The position numbers were made by a program, and so were the translations under genes. A stretch of 64,000 bases of DNA from positions 1,488,001 to 1,552,000 of the forward strand of contig CAVQDV010000005.1 of assembly GCA_963711375.1 (NCBI GenBank), in the 5' to 3' direction. Below the pieces are notes generated by a model. That model worked only from the letters and a program-made list of their open reading frames with translations. It did not search any database and was not told the DNA's origin. The DNA comes from CAVQDV01 sp963711375 (GTDB taxonomy: Bacteria; Pseudomonadota; Gammaproteobacteria; Coxiellales; Coxiellaceae). This document shows positions 16,966 to 24,484 of the stretch, in pieces. Position 1 is the first letter of the stretch. Every line of letters begins with the position of its first letter.

Positions 16966-17766
16966 ATGAAAAAAATAATCTGTTATTTATTGAGTCTTAT
17001 GTTTGTGCTTTTTGTTTCAGGCTGCTCCTCTTCCAAGGAAAGCTCTGATCAGATTCGAGTGGGTGTCATAGCGGGCCCTGAATCTCAATTATTGGATGTC
17101 GCCAAAGAGGTGGCATTAAAAAAATATGGTCTTCACATTAAAGTGGTTGATTTTAGCGATTATGTGACGCCCAATACAGCCTTAGCTGAAGGAGCCATTG
17201 ATGCCAATGCCTACCAGCATTTGCCTTACTTAGAGGCACAAATTAAGGCTCGCGGATATAAAATGGTTCCAGTGGGTAAGACGTTTTTATATCCCATGGG
17301 TCTGTATTCCAAAACCTTAAAAAACATTTCGGAATTACAAAATGGTGCACAAATTGCGGTTCCGAATGATCCCAGTAATGAAGCACGAGCTTTATTATTG
17401 TTGCAAAAAGCTGGGCTTCTCGAATTAAAATCAGGCGTCGGCACCAATGCGACTTTGCAAGATATTGCTAAAAATCCAAAGAATTTTAAGATTGTAGAAT
17501 TAGATGCGGCAGAAGTACCTCGAGCTTTAGCGGACGTTTCACTCGCAGCAATCAACACAAATTTTGTTATTTCAGCGGGATTAACACCGAAAGACGCTCT
17601 ATTTTTGGAATCAACCGATTCCCCTTACACCAATCTCATCGTCGTGAGAGAAGGGGATCAGGATTTACCTAAAGTAAAAGACCTGGTTAAGGCTTATCAA
17701 TCCCCAGAGGTCGAGGCCGAAGCTAAAAAATTATTCGGCGATTCTGCTATTCCAGGGTGGAAGTAA
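16966..17766 (+). CDS. metQ: Methionine-binding lipoprotein
   Basis: Substrate-binding lipoprotein of the MetNIQ importer, a 266-residue NlpA/MetQ family member. It has a type II signal peptide with lipobox VSGC (Cys20), so it is anchored to the inner membrane facing the periplasm. The mature domain starts with IRVGVIAGPESQLLDVAKEVA, and the family motif DYVTPNTALAEGAIDANAYQH follows near residues 65-85. The open frame reaches further upstream into metI, but the ATG at 16966 has CGAGG six bases before it and directly precedes the signal peptide. Last gene of the operon; the composite repeat starts about 35 bases after its stop. Confidence 0.95.
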   Translation: MKKIICYLLSLMFVLFVSGCSSSKESSDQIRVGVIAGPESQLLDVAKEVALKKYGLHIKVVDFSDYVTPNTALAEGAIDANAYQHLPYLEAQIKARGYKMVPVGKTFLYPMGLYSKTLKNISELQNGAQIAVPNDPSNEARALLLLQKAGLLELKSGVGTNATLQDIAKNPKNFKIVELDAAEVPRALADVSLAAINTNFVISAGLTPKDALFLESTDSPYTNLIVVREGDQDLPKVKDLVKAYQSPEVEAEAKKLFGDSAIPGWK

Positions 17767-17801
17767 TAGCCTGAGAATGTCAAAATACTAGGGTCAGGGA
17801 G

Positions 17802-17897
17802 CAGCAATTTCCGCTAAAGCGAGAATTACTGCAAAAAGCTGGGGGTACTCAAGGGGAGTAAGGCTACCCTTGAGCGCCAGCGTTAATACCAGGAAGG
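17802..17897. repeat. Composite structured repeat, copy A
   Basis: Starts with a member of the 30-bp palindrome family (17802-17831; 10 of 13 positions pair). It then carries ATTACTGCAAAAAGCTGG (17825-17842), a hairpin CTCAAGGG/CCCTTGAG (17848-17855 with 17867-17874) and a 24-base end (17874-17897) identical to 42584-42607. The 3' end, AGGAAGG, lies ten bases before the next gene's ATG and acts as its ribosome binding site. It may also terminate metNIQ. Confidence 0.7.
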
Positions 17898-17907
17898 ACC
17901 CGATTCA

Positions 17908-18792
17908 ATGAATGAAGTTAGCTCACCTTTTGTGGAGGCAGCCACTTATGGTTGTCTTTATTTATCAGCTATTTTTCTTTGGGTGCCCAAAATGGATCGA
18001 ATCCAACTATGGGTAGTTGCCCTAGGTTTTTCGATTTTGTTTGGTCTGGCAGGGACCACTTTGAATAGTGTTTCGCTTCTAGTGATGGCGGCTCTCGTCC
18101 TGATTCTGTATTGTTTGCAAAATGAAAAATATCCCTTTTTAGTTCGAATGCTCTCTGCCTTTGCTTTATTTATTTTTGGCGCAGGTTTGATGGCGCATCG
18201 CTCAATGGGCTTTGATAATTTACTGGTGCTAAATAAAGTTTTAATTAGTAAAGACGGAATCCCCTTCACATTGCATTTATATTATGATCAAGCTGTCCTA
18301 GGCATTTTTATTCTAGGATTTTTGCACGAGCGAATCGTCACTCGAAAAGAATGGTTTAAAATGCTAAAGGGGATGAGCTGGCGCGCCATGATTGTTATTC
18401 TTGTAGTCTTGTATGCCTCCTACTTTTTTAAATATGTGCATTATGATCCTAAATTTCCCTCCAGTACCTTATTGTTCGCCGTTAGCAATTTATTTTTTAT
18501 TTGCCTTGCTGAAGAGGCTTTTTTCCGAGGATTTATTCAAAAATATTTGTGCGCGGTTTTTGGGAGAATACGATTCGGAAATGGTTTTTCTATTTTAGTA
18601 GCTGCCAGTTTATTTGGTATTGGGCATTTTCCAGGTGGATGGCATTACATTATTTTAGCGACTATTGCAGGCGTGGGCTATGGTTGGATTTATTATCGAA
18701 CGCAGCGAATAGAGGCGAGTATCCTTACCCATTTCACCTTAAATATGCTTCATTTTTTCTTTTTCACCTATCCGGCGCTTGCCAAACACTAA
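17908..18792 (+). CDS. CPBP family intramembrane glutamic endopeptidase
   Basis: A 294-residue membrane protein of the CPBP (CAAX protease and bacteriocin-processing, Abi) family. About eight helices are visible. The conserved motifs are in order: EE-x3-R (Glu202, Glu203, Arg207 in AEEAFFRGF), FGIGHF with His240, and HFTLN with His275 and Asn279. These form the intramembrane active site. Substrate unknown; relatives process prenylated or small peptides, or serve in immunity. The ATG at 17908 uses AGGAAGGA supplied by the preceding repeat. Its last four bases overlap the convergent ihfB. Confidence 0.9.
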   Translation: MNEVSSPFVEAATYGCLYLSAIFLWVPKMDRIQLWVVALGFSILFGLAGTTLNSVSLLVMAALVLILYCLQNEKYPFLVRMLSAFALFIFGAGLMAHRSMGFDNLLVLNKVLISKDGIPFTLHLYYDQAVLGIFILGFLHERIVTRKEWFKMLKGMSWRAMIVILVVLYASYFFKYVHYDPKFPSSTLLFAVSNLFFICLAEEAFFRGFIQKYLCAVFGRIRFGNGFSILVAASLFGIGHFPGGWHYIILATIAGVGYGWIYYRTQRIEASILTHFTLNMLHFFFFTYPALAKH

Positions 18793-19136
18793 TTTTCATC
18801 GGAATCCGAATCCTCTTCATGATCGGCTTTAAGGTGTGGAATTTGTTCACGGCTGGCATTCACGCGATCGCGCATGTCTTTGCCGGGTTTAAAATGTGGA
18901 GTATATTTTGCGGTTGTAAAAACGCGTTCGCCAGTTTTGGGATTATGCGCTTTTCGAGGAGCGCGAAAATGCAAGGAAAAACTACCGAAACCTCGAATTT
19001 CAATACGTTCACCTTTGCTTAAACTAAGGCTTAAACATTCTAAGATTTGATTCACACTCAGTTCAATATCTTTAACAGCCAAGTTTTCTTGGCGGCCGGC
19101 TATACGATTGATAAGTTCAGATTTGACCATTGTCAT
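18789..19136 (-). CDS. ihfB: Integration host factor subunit beta
   Basis: DNA-bending subunit of the IHF heterodimer. Residues 4-94 match IHF-beta closely: VKSELINRIA, ERIEIRGFGSFSLHFRAPRKAHNPKTGE (arm with Pro66), and KYTPHFKPGKDMRDRVN. At 115 residues it exceeds the usual 94 or so by an acidic tail (residues 104-115, ADHEEDSDSDEN). I start at the ATG at 19136, which has GGAG six bases upstream, rather than at 19154 or 19130. rpsA, its common upstream neighbour, is not here; the upstream gene is purN, 80 bases away. Confidence 0.93.
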   Translation of the reverse strand: MTMVKSELINRIAGRQENLAVKDIELSVNQILECLSLSLSKGERIEIRGFGSFSLHFRAPRKAHNPKTGERVFTTAKYTPHFKPGKDMRDRVNASREQIPHLKADHEEDSDSDEN

Positions 19137-19216
19137 AACACACTCCATTTCCATGGGATTAAGCCTCTAGTATAGACTTTCATTAGTTCTTACACCAGGC
19201 TTTGTATCCTCCATTT

Positions 19217-19816
19217 TTACTCCTCTACACATTTTATCTTAGAAAGCGCAAAATCCGAAATGACTTTGGGATAAAGCACATGCTCGAGAGCTTGGACACG
19301 GGCCTTAAGAGTTTCAGGAGTGTCCGTCGGCAGGATGGGTATTTTTTCTTGTGCAATAATGGGGCCGGCATCTAATGCCTCAGTAACAAAGTGAATACTG
19401 GCACCGTGTTCACGGTCATGTGCCTCTAGAGCCCGTTCATGGGTGGAAATGCCAGGATATTTTGGGAGTAAGGAAGGATGAATATTAATCATTTTTCCGG
19501 CAAAATGTCGCACCATTTCACTTCCTAATTTCCTCATGAAACCGGCTAAGACAATTAATTTTGGTCGATATTGGTCGATCGCATTCATGAGGGCGCGATC
19601 AAATTCTTCTCGAGATGGAAAATGCGTATGGTTAATAATTTCAGTTTTAATCCCGGCTTTTTCAGCGCGAATTAATCCATAGGCATTGTCAACATTGCTA
19701 ATAACAGCGGCAATTTTAAAGGGGGCATGATGTTCCACCGCATCGATCATGGCTTGTAAATTACTACCATTTCCAGAAATTAATACTACGATGGGAAATT
19801 CATGAGCGGCTTTCAT
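19217..19816 (-). CDS. purN: Phosphoribosylglycinamide formyltransferase
   Basis: Transfers formyl from 10-formyl-THF to GAR, step three of purine synthesis. The 199-residue protein has the phosphate-binding ISGNGSNLQA (residues 13-22) and the catalytic set Asn111, His113 (INIHPSLLPKYPG) and Asp149 (ALDAGPIIAQ). It overlaps purM by one base (TAATG), so the pair is translationally coupled as in most gammaproteobacteria. Confidence 0.96.
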   Translation of the reverse strand: MKAAHEFPIVVLISGNGSNLQAMIDAVEHHAPFKIAAVISNVDNAYGLIRAEKAGIKTEIINHTHFPSREEFDRALMNAIDQYRPKLIVLAGFMRKLGSEMVRHFAGKMINIHPSLLPKYPGISTHERALEAHDREHGASIHFVTEALDAGPIIAQEKIPILPTDTPETLKARVQALEHVLYPKVISDFALSKIKCVEE

Positions 19817-20856
19817 TATTCAAGAGTAATGCGAGGTTTTTCGCCGGTTTTTTTAATTTCGCCAATAGGCCAGGCAATTTCTCCCTGTTCCTTTAATAAA
19901 TGCAGCGCCGCATCGAGACTATTTTTTTCAACGCAAATTACCATGCCAACGCCTACATTAAATGTACGAATCATTTCTGTGTTTTCAATATTACCAGCAG
20001 ATTGTAGCCATTTAAAAATTTCAGGCCAAGTCCAACTGGAAGCTTGAAGAGCGGCCTCGGTACCAATTGGTAGCATGCGCGGAATATTTTCGATGAGTCC
20101 ACCACCTGTGATGTGTGCGAGGCCCTTAATTTTTATTTTAGACAGTAAAGCCAAAAGACTTTTTACATAAATTTTAGTGGGGGCTAGTAGGACTTCGCCA
20201 AGTGTGCTGTTTTCAAAAGGGCGACTTAAATCGGCTTTTTCTTTTTCTAATACGCTTCGGACAAGCGAGAATCCATTAGAGTGCACCCCGGAAGAGGCCA
20301 GCGCGATCAGTTGATCTCCAGGTTTTATGGTTCTGCCATCGATAATTTTCGATTTTTCAACAACGCCAACAGTAAAGCCGGCAAGGTCATAGTCCTCTCC
20401 ATGATAAAGGCCAGGCATTTCAGCGGTTTCGCCACCAATTAAGGCAGCACCCGCTTGCTCGCAACCCTGGCCGATGCCTTTAAGAATGTCGTGAGCCTGA
20501 GCGGAATTTAATTTTCCTGTTGCAAAATAATCCAGGAAAAATAGGGGTTCTGCACCGCTGGTAACGATATCATTTACACACATGGCCACTAAATCGATGC
20601 CAATAGTGTCATGACGATTCATCATCATGGCTAATTTCAATTTGGTTCCAACACCATCTGTTCCAGATACTAAAACGGGGTGCTGATAACGATCGATGGG
20701 CAACTCAAAGAGGGCACCAAAGCCCCCAATTCCTGCCAATATGCCGGGTCTCGCCGTTTTTTTGGCGATGCCTTTGATATTTTCAACCAGCTCACTGGCT
20801 TGTTCAATATCAACGCCGGCGGCCTTATAGGTTAATTTGTCATCTTTTGTTATCAT
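19816..20856 (-). CDS. purM: Phosphoribosylformylglycinamidine cyclo-ligase
   Basis: AIR synthetase, the ATP-dependent ring closure of FGAM in purine synthesis. The 346-residue protein has the AIRS N-terminal region LTYKAAGVDIEQASELVENIK, the GIGGFGALFELP loop, SGTDGVGTKLKLA (about 60-72), DLVAMCVNDI, and GETAEMPGLY. I start at the ATG at 20856, where MITKDDKLTYKAAGVD aligns with known PurM starts; the open frame adds six residues upstream without better support. Divergent from the DUF2066 gene. Confidence 0.96.
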   Translation of the reverse strand: MITKDDKLTYKAAGVDIEQASELVENIKGIAKKTARPGILAGIGGFGALFELPIDRYQHPVLVSGTDGVGTKLKLAMMMNRHDTIGIDLVAMCVNDIVTSGAEPLFFLDYFATGKLNSAQAHDILKGIGQGCEQAGAALIGGETAEMPGLYHGEDYDLAGFTVGVVEKSKIIDGRTIKPGDQLIALASSGVHSNGFSLVRSVLEKEKADLSRPFENSTLGEVLLAPTKIYVKSLLALLSKIKIKGLAHITGGGLIENIPRMLPIGTEAALQASSWTWPEIFKWLQSAGNIENTEMIRTFNVGVGMVICVEKNSLDAALHLLKEQGEIAWPIGEIKKTGEKPRITLE

Positions 20857-20886
20857 AGGCACGAATTGTAACATTAGGGTGAGAAG

Positions 20887-21510
20887 ATGATAAAGCGATT
20901 ATTAGCACTTTTTTTATTTATTGGCATTTCTGCGATGGCTTTTGCCGCGGACTCGCCAGACTTAGTAACGGCCAAGGTTAGTGTGCCGGATCAGTCGAGC
21001 GCCTCTTTGCAAAAGGCACTCCCGCAAGCTTTTGCTCAAGTTTTGGTAAATGTCAGTGGAAATCCAAATATTTCCAGCGTTCCTGCAGTGGCTAATAATA
21101 AACGGGATTTGTCGACATTTTTGCAAAATTACTCGTTTATTCGTGAAAATGGGCCCCAGGGTGAGGCAGAATTATCGGTGCAAATTACCTTCGATAAGGC
21201 GGCTATCGATGATTTTCTGCGAGAAGCTGGCCAATCACATGCGCAGGCGCATTATGCTCCGGTTCGTCTTGAAGTGTTGGGCATTAATAGTTTGCAAGAT
21301 TATTTAGATGTCGTTCATGCGATAAAAAATATTCCTGAAATTAAGCAGGTTTCGGTGAGTGATTCGAATGGTTCAAGTTTAATCGTATCTGTTTTGTCCG
21401 ATGGCGGTGCACAAAACCTAACGCAGGCCCTAAGCAAGAATCCGAATTTTGTCTCCAATAGCCAAACGGGTCAAGCGGATTTATCGTATCGTTGGGTGAG
21501 GACCTCTTAA
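20887..21510 (+). CDS. DUF2066 domain-containing secreted protein
   Basis: A 207-residue protein with a signal peptide (MIKRLLALFLFIGISAMAFA, cleavage near residue 21). It has the DUF2066 core VPDQSSASLQKALPQAFAQVL followed by VNVSGNPNISSVPAV. The function of DUF2066 is not known. Members often sit, as here, between purM and hda in gammaproteobacteria. The hda start codon follows three bases after its stop, so they are co-transcribed. The family usually has a longer C-terminal part, so this one is on the short side. Confidence 0.85.
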   Translation: MIKRLLALFLFIGISAMAFAADSPDLVTAKVSVPDQSSASLQKALPQAFAQVLVNVSGNPNISSVPAVANNKRDLSTFLQNYSFIRENGPQGEAELSVQITFDKAAIDDFLREAGQSHAQAHYAPVRLEVLGINSLQDYLDVVHAIKNIPEIKQVSVSDSNGSSLIVSVLSDGGAQNLTQALSKNPNFVSNSQTGQADLSYRWVRTS

Positions 21511-21513
21511 AAA

Positions 21514-22188
21514 ATGCAGCTGACTTTATCACTAAAATTACGAGATGAAGCCACCTTTGCTAATTTTTATGTTGGCGAAAATTCGACTCTGTTGGAATGT
21601 TTACAAGATCCTCAAGTTCCTTATTTTTATGTTTGGGGCGCAAAAGGCGTTGGAAAAACCCATGTTTTACAGGCCAGTTGCCATCTTGCCCGTTCGATGT
21701 ATATTTCTTTGCAAGAGCGTGATATTTTGCCTTTAAATATTTTTAATGGTTTTGAAAATCTCGATTTATTATGCCTAGATGATATTGAATCAGCCATGGG
21801 CGATCCGGTTTGGGAAGAGGCCCTTTTTCATTGCTATAATCGTGCACGAGATTATCAAGTAAAAATTGTGGTGGCTTCATCAATGCCAGCAAAATTATTA
21901 GATTGTCGTTTGCCCGATTTACAATCTCGTTTATTGTCGGGGCTTAGTTTTGAAATGAAGCCATTATCAGACAGCGATTTATTCTCGGCTCTTTTAATGC
22001 GTGCAAAAAATCGCGGCATTTTTTTAGCCGAAGAAGTCGTGCAATTTTTGCTGCGTCATTATCCACGCAACATGCACGATCTCTATGCGATTTTAGACAA
22101 GCTAGATCAGGCCTCGTTGTCAAAAAAGCGAAAAATCACGATCCCGTTTGTAAAGCAGGTATTGCAGGCAGTGCCCTTACCCGAATAA
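21514..22188 (+). CDS. hda: DnaA regulatory inactivator Hda
   Basis: AAA+ protein that, bound to the DNA-loaded beta clamp, stimulates ATP hydrolysis by DnaA and prevents re-initiation. The 224-residue protein has an N-terminal clamp-binding motif (QLTLSL, residues 2-7), Walker A GAKGVGKTH (42-50), Walker B LLCLDDIE, a sensor segment VVASSMPA, and the arginine-finger region LQSRLLSGL. There is no DNA-binding domain IV, which separates it from DnaA. Its 3' end overlaps the convergent serA by 53 bases. Confidence 0.93.
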   Translation: MQLTLSLKLRDEATFANFYVGENSTLLECLQDPQVPYFYVWGAKGVGKTHVLQASCHLARSMYISLQERDILPLNIFNGFENLDLLCLDDIESAMGDPVWEEALFHCYNRARDYQVKIVVASSMPAKLLDCRLPDLQSRLLSGLSFEMKPLSDSDLFSALLMRAKNRGIFLAEEVVQFLLRHYPRNMHDLYAILDKLDQASLSKKRKITIPFVKQVLQAVPLPE

Positions 22189-23329
22189 CGCCGTTGATAA
22201 CCTTTAATTTCGAAATGAGTTCTTCGCTGATCGGTTGATCGGAATCAATTAAGGTGTAAGCAATTTGATCTTTCGATTTATTAATCATGTCAGCTATATT
22301 TAAATTTTGTTCCGATAATATTGTAGAAATTTGCGCTACCATTTTTGGGACGTTGGCATTAACAATCGCCAAACGATAACCACCGGTTCGGGGCATTTTT
22401 ACCGGAGGAAAATTAACGGAATTAACAATGTGGCCTTCTTGTAAAAAAGCCTGAACTTGGTCGGCCACCATGATGGCGCAATTTTCTTCTGCTTCTGAAG
22501 TGGAAGCGCCTAGATGTGGTAAGCACACAATTTTTGGATTTTTTAAAAAATGAGGGTGTGGAAAATCACAAATATATTTGTGAATTCGGCCTTCATTTAA
22601 CGCCAGAAGCAAGTCTTCATTATTGACGATGCCTTCCCGAGCAAAGTTCAGGAGAATGGAATTTTTCTGCATTAAATAAAGTCGTTTAAGATTAATTAAA
22701 TCCATGGTTTCTGGAATTAATGGGACATGCAAGGTGACAAAATCGGCAATCATTAAGGCTTCTTCCAAAGTATCCGCCCGTTTTACTTCAGAGCTTAATT
22801 CCCAGGCATTTCGAACCGTGATGGAAGGATCAAAACCAATTACAGTCATCCCTAAAGCTACGGCGGCATTCGCCACTTGAACACCAATGTGGCCAAGCCC
22901 TACGACGGAAATAATTTTCCCTGGTAATTCAAAGCCTGAAAATTGTTTCTTATTTTTTTCAACGACTTTGTTTATCGTTTCTTCATCGCCTTCTAAACGT
23001 CTAGAAAAATCCCAGGCATCACAAATATTTCGCGAGGCCAATAATAGGCCTGTAATCACTAATTCCTTTACGGCATTAGCATTTGCGCCAGGAGTATTGA
23101 GCACGGGGATGCCAAGCTCTGTTAATTTAGAAACGGGAATATTATTGACGCCTGCACCCGCACGGCCGACAATTTGCACAGATTCCGGAATTTCATAATG
23201 ATGTAAATCGTAGGAGCGACAGATAATAGCGTCTGGGTCTTGCAAGTCGTCGCCCACATGGAAGTGCTCGCGATCGAAACGATTGAGTCCCTTGGGTGAA
23301 ATATTATTCAGCGTCAAAATGCGAAACAT
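22136..23329 (-). CDS. serA: D-3-phosphoglycerate dehydrogenase
   Basis: First step of serine synthesis: 3-phosphoglycerate to 3-phosphohydroxypyruvate with NAD+. The 397-residue protein has a substrate domain with IVGRAGAGVNNIPVSKLTELGIPVLNTPGANANAV, a Rossmann NAD site VVGLGHIGVQVANAA (about 145-160), catalytic Arg and Glu positions in LNFAREGIVNNEDL, and histidine in CLPHLGASTSEAEENCA. A C-terminal ACT domain (about 320-390) suggests allosteric control by serine. AGGAGAG lies upstream of the ATG. Divergent from serB across a 128-base spacer, which places two serine-pathway genes at one control region. Confidence 0.94.
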   Translation of the reverse strand: MFRILTLNNISPKGLNRFDREHFHVGDDLQDPDAIICRSYDLHHYEIPESVQIVGRAGAGVNNIPVSKLTELGIPVLNTPGANANAVKELVITGLLLASRNICDAWDFSRRLEGDEETINKVVEKNKKQFSGFELPGKIISVVGLGHIGVQVANAAVALGMTVIGFDPSITVRNAWELSSEVKRADTLEEALMIADFVTLHVPLIPETMDLINLKRLYLMQKNSILLNFAREGIVNNEDLLLALNEGRIHKYICDFPHPHFLKNPKIVCLPHLGASTSEAEENCAIMVADQVQAFLQEGHIVNSVNFPPVKMPRTGGYRLAIVNANVPKMVAQISTILSEQNLNIADMINKSKDQIAYTLIDSDQPISEELISKLKVINGVIRVRALPAIPALQTGS

Positions 23330-23457
23330 GAGGTCTCTCCTAATGATAGTCCAGGCGAGAAAATAGCAAGGGGGCTCGAAAACCGCAAGAGGCTATTCAA
23401 CTTGCCACGATAGAAATATCCCGGTATGTTTATGCAAAAATACAAAGGACAAATAAA

Positions 23458-24231
23458 ATGGAACAATCGTTATGGCAATTATCGCAGCCGATGGATGCAA
23501 TCATTTTTGATTGCGACGGCACTTTAAGCCGTGCAGAAGGTATCGATGTACTGGCTGAGCAGGCTGGGGTGGCTAGCGAAGTCGCTATCCTAACGGAGCA
23601 CGCCATGGCGGTCACTGGGATAACACAAGATCTCTTTTCGCAACGAATGAATCTTGTGAGGCCCAGCTTGCATCAATTGGTTGAGCTCGGCCAAAAATAT
23701 TTTGAGCATCGAATTCCGGATGTGGTTTCGGTAGTGCAAACTTTTTTAACGGCCGGAAAGGCCGTGTATGTGATTTCAGCGGGCCTTAATCCTGCCGTTA
23801 AAATTTTTGCCGCCCTGCTTGGTATCCAGGAGCAAAATGTTTATGCTGTGGATGTAAGCTTCGATGAAGCTGGAAAATATGTGGATTTTGATCATGACGC
23901 TCCTACAACAGCATTAGGCGGCAAGCGGAAAATTATCGATGAGCTCACAAAAATCCATCCACGTATTTTGTTTGTCGGCGATGGAATGAATGACGTTGAA
24001 GCTAGCGATGCTGTTGATCGCTTCGTTGGTTTTGGTGGGTTTAGGTTTCGAGAAAAAATCTTAAATCACAGTGATTTTTACATTAGGTCTCCTTCCTTTG
24101 CTTCGCTATTGTCTTTAGGCTTAACTTCATCCGAAATTGAAAAACTCCCTGCATCGGCTGGAAAAATTGTTGAAGCCGGCCTTTCCCAAATCCAATCTGG
24201 TGAAGTCAATATCTCCCCCTCCGCAGGATAA
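23458..24231 (+). CDS. serB: HAD-family phosphoserine phosphatase
   Basis: A 257-residue haloacid-dehalogenase phosphatase. Motif I is FDCDGTLS (nucleophile Asp18, acid/base Asp20), motif II is VISAG, the lysine of motif III lies in GGKRKII, and motif IV is VGDGMNDVEA. The alpha-helical cap between motifs I and II and the E-G-I-D segment after motif I are typical of phosphoserine phosphatases. It lacks the N-terminal ACT region of E. coli SerB. Divergence from serA supports serine biosynthesis. AAAGGA precedes the ATG. Confidence 0.87.
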   Translation: MEQSLWQLSQPMDAIIFDCDGTLSRAEGIDVLAEQAGVASEVAILTEHAMAVTGITQDLFSQRMNLVRPSLHQLVELGQKYFEHRIPDVVSVVQTFLTAGKAVYVISAGLNPAVKIFAALLGIQEQNVYAVDVSFDEAGKYVDFDHDAPTTALGGKRKIIDELTKIHPRILFVGDGMNDVEASDAVDRFVGFGGFRFREKILNHSDFYIRSPSFASLLSLGLTSSEIEKLPASAGKIVEAGLSQIQSGEVNISPSAG

Positions 24232-24240
24232 ATATTATCT

Positions 24241-24261
24241 CCTCTCCCCTTGCAGGAGAGG
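24241..24261. terminator. CCTCTCC hairpin after serB
   Basis: CCTCTCC (24241-24247) pairs with GGAGAGG (24255-24261) ten bases after the serB stop; the sequence after it is T-rich (GTTAATTTTG) but not a clean T-run. It belongs to the same CCTCTCCC repeat type as 27555-27578 and 57058-57167. Confidence 0.5.
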
Positions 24262-24316
24262 GGTGTTAATTTTGACCCTAAAAAATGTTACTATGCAAAA
24301 AAATCTGAGGGATTAA

Positions 24317-24484
24317 ATGACACTGAGAAAGGAACTAGTCTGCATTCTCGCACTCAAACTTTTGGCACTCATTGCCCTTTGGTATCTATTTTTTTCACAT
24401 CCCATCAAAGATCATCTAACAACAAAAGCCTTAGCGCAGCATTTTTTAGAATCAAAAGGATATTCCCATGATAATCTCGAATGA
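24317..24484 (+). CDS. cydP: CydP-like small subunit of cytochrome bd oxidase
   Basis: A 55-residue protein with a single membrane helix: MTLRKELVCILALKLLALI, then ALWYLFFSHP, then a hydrophilic tail. The N-terminal L-R-K/R-E-L pattern, the K-L-L-A-L-I-A-L-W helix and the position directly before cydA match the CydP small proteins found ahead of cydAB in gammaproteobacteria. GAGG lies six bases upstream of the ATG. The 3' end overlaps cydA by 17 bases, so translation is coupled. Its function is not established; a role in oxidase assembly or stability is likely. Confidence 0.75.
   Translation: MTLRKELVCILALKLLALIALWYLFFSHPIKDHLTTKALAQHFLESKGYSHDNLE

Noticed and set aside
24250..24471. A 73-codon plus-strand frame before cydA
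   Set aside because: It overlaps the cydP-like gene in another frame and starts in the CCTCTCC hairpin region; the cydP frame has the better ribosome binding site and a clear membrane helix.
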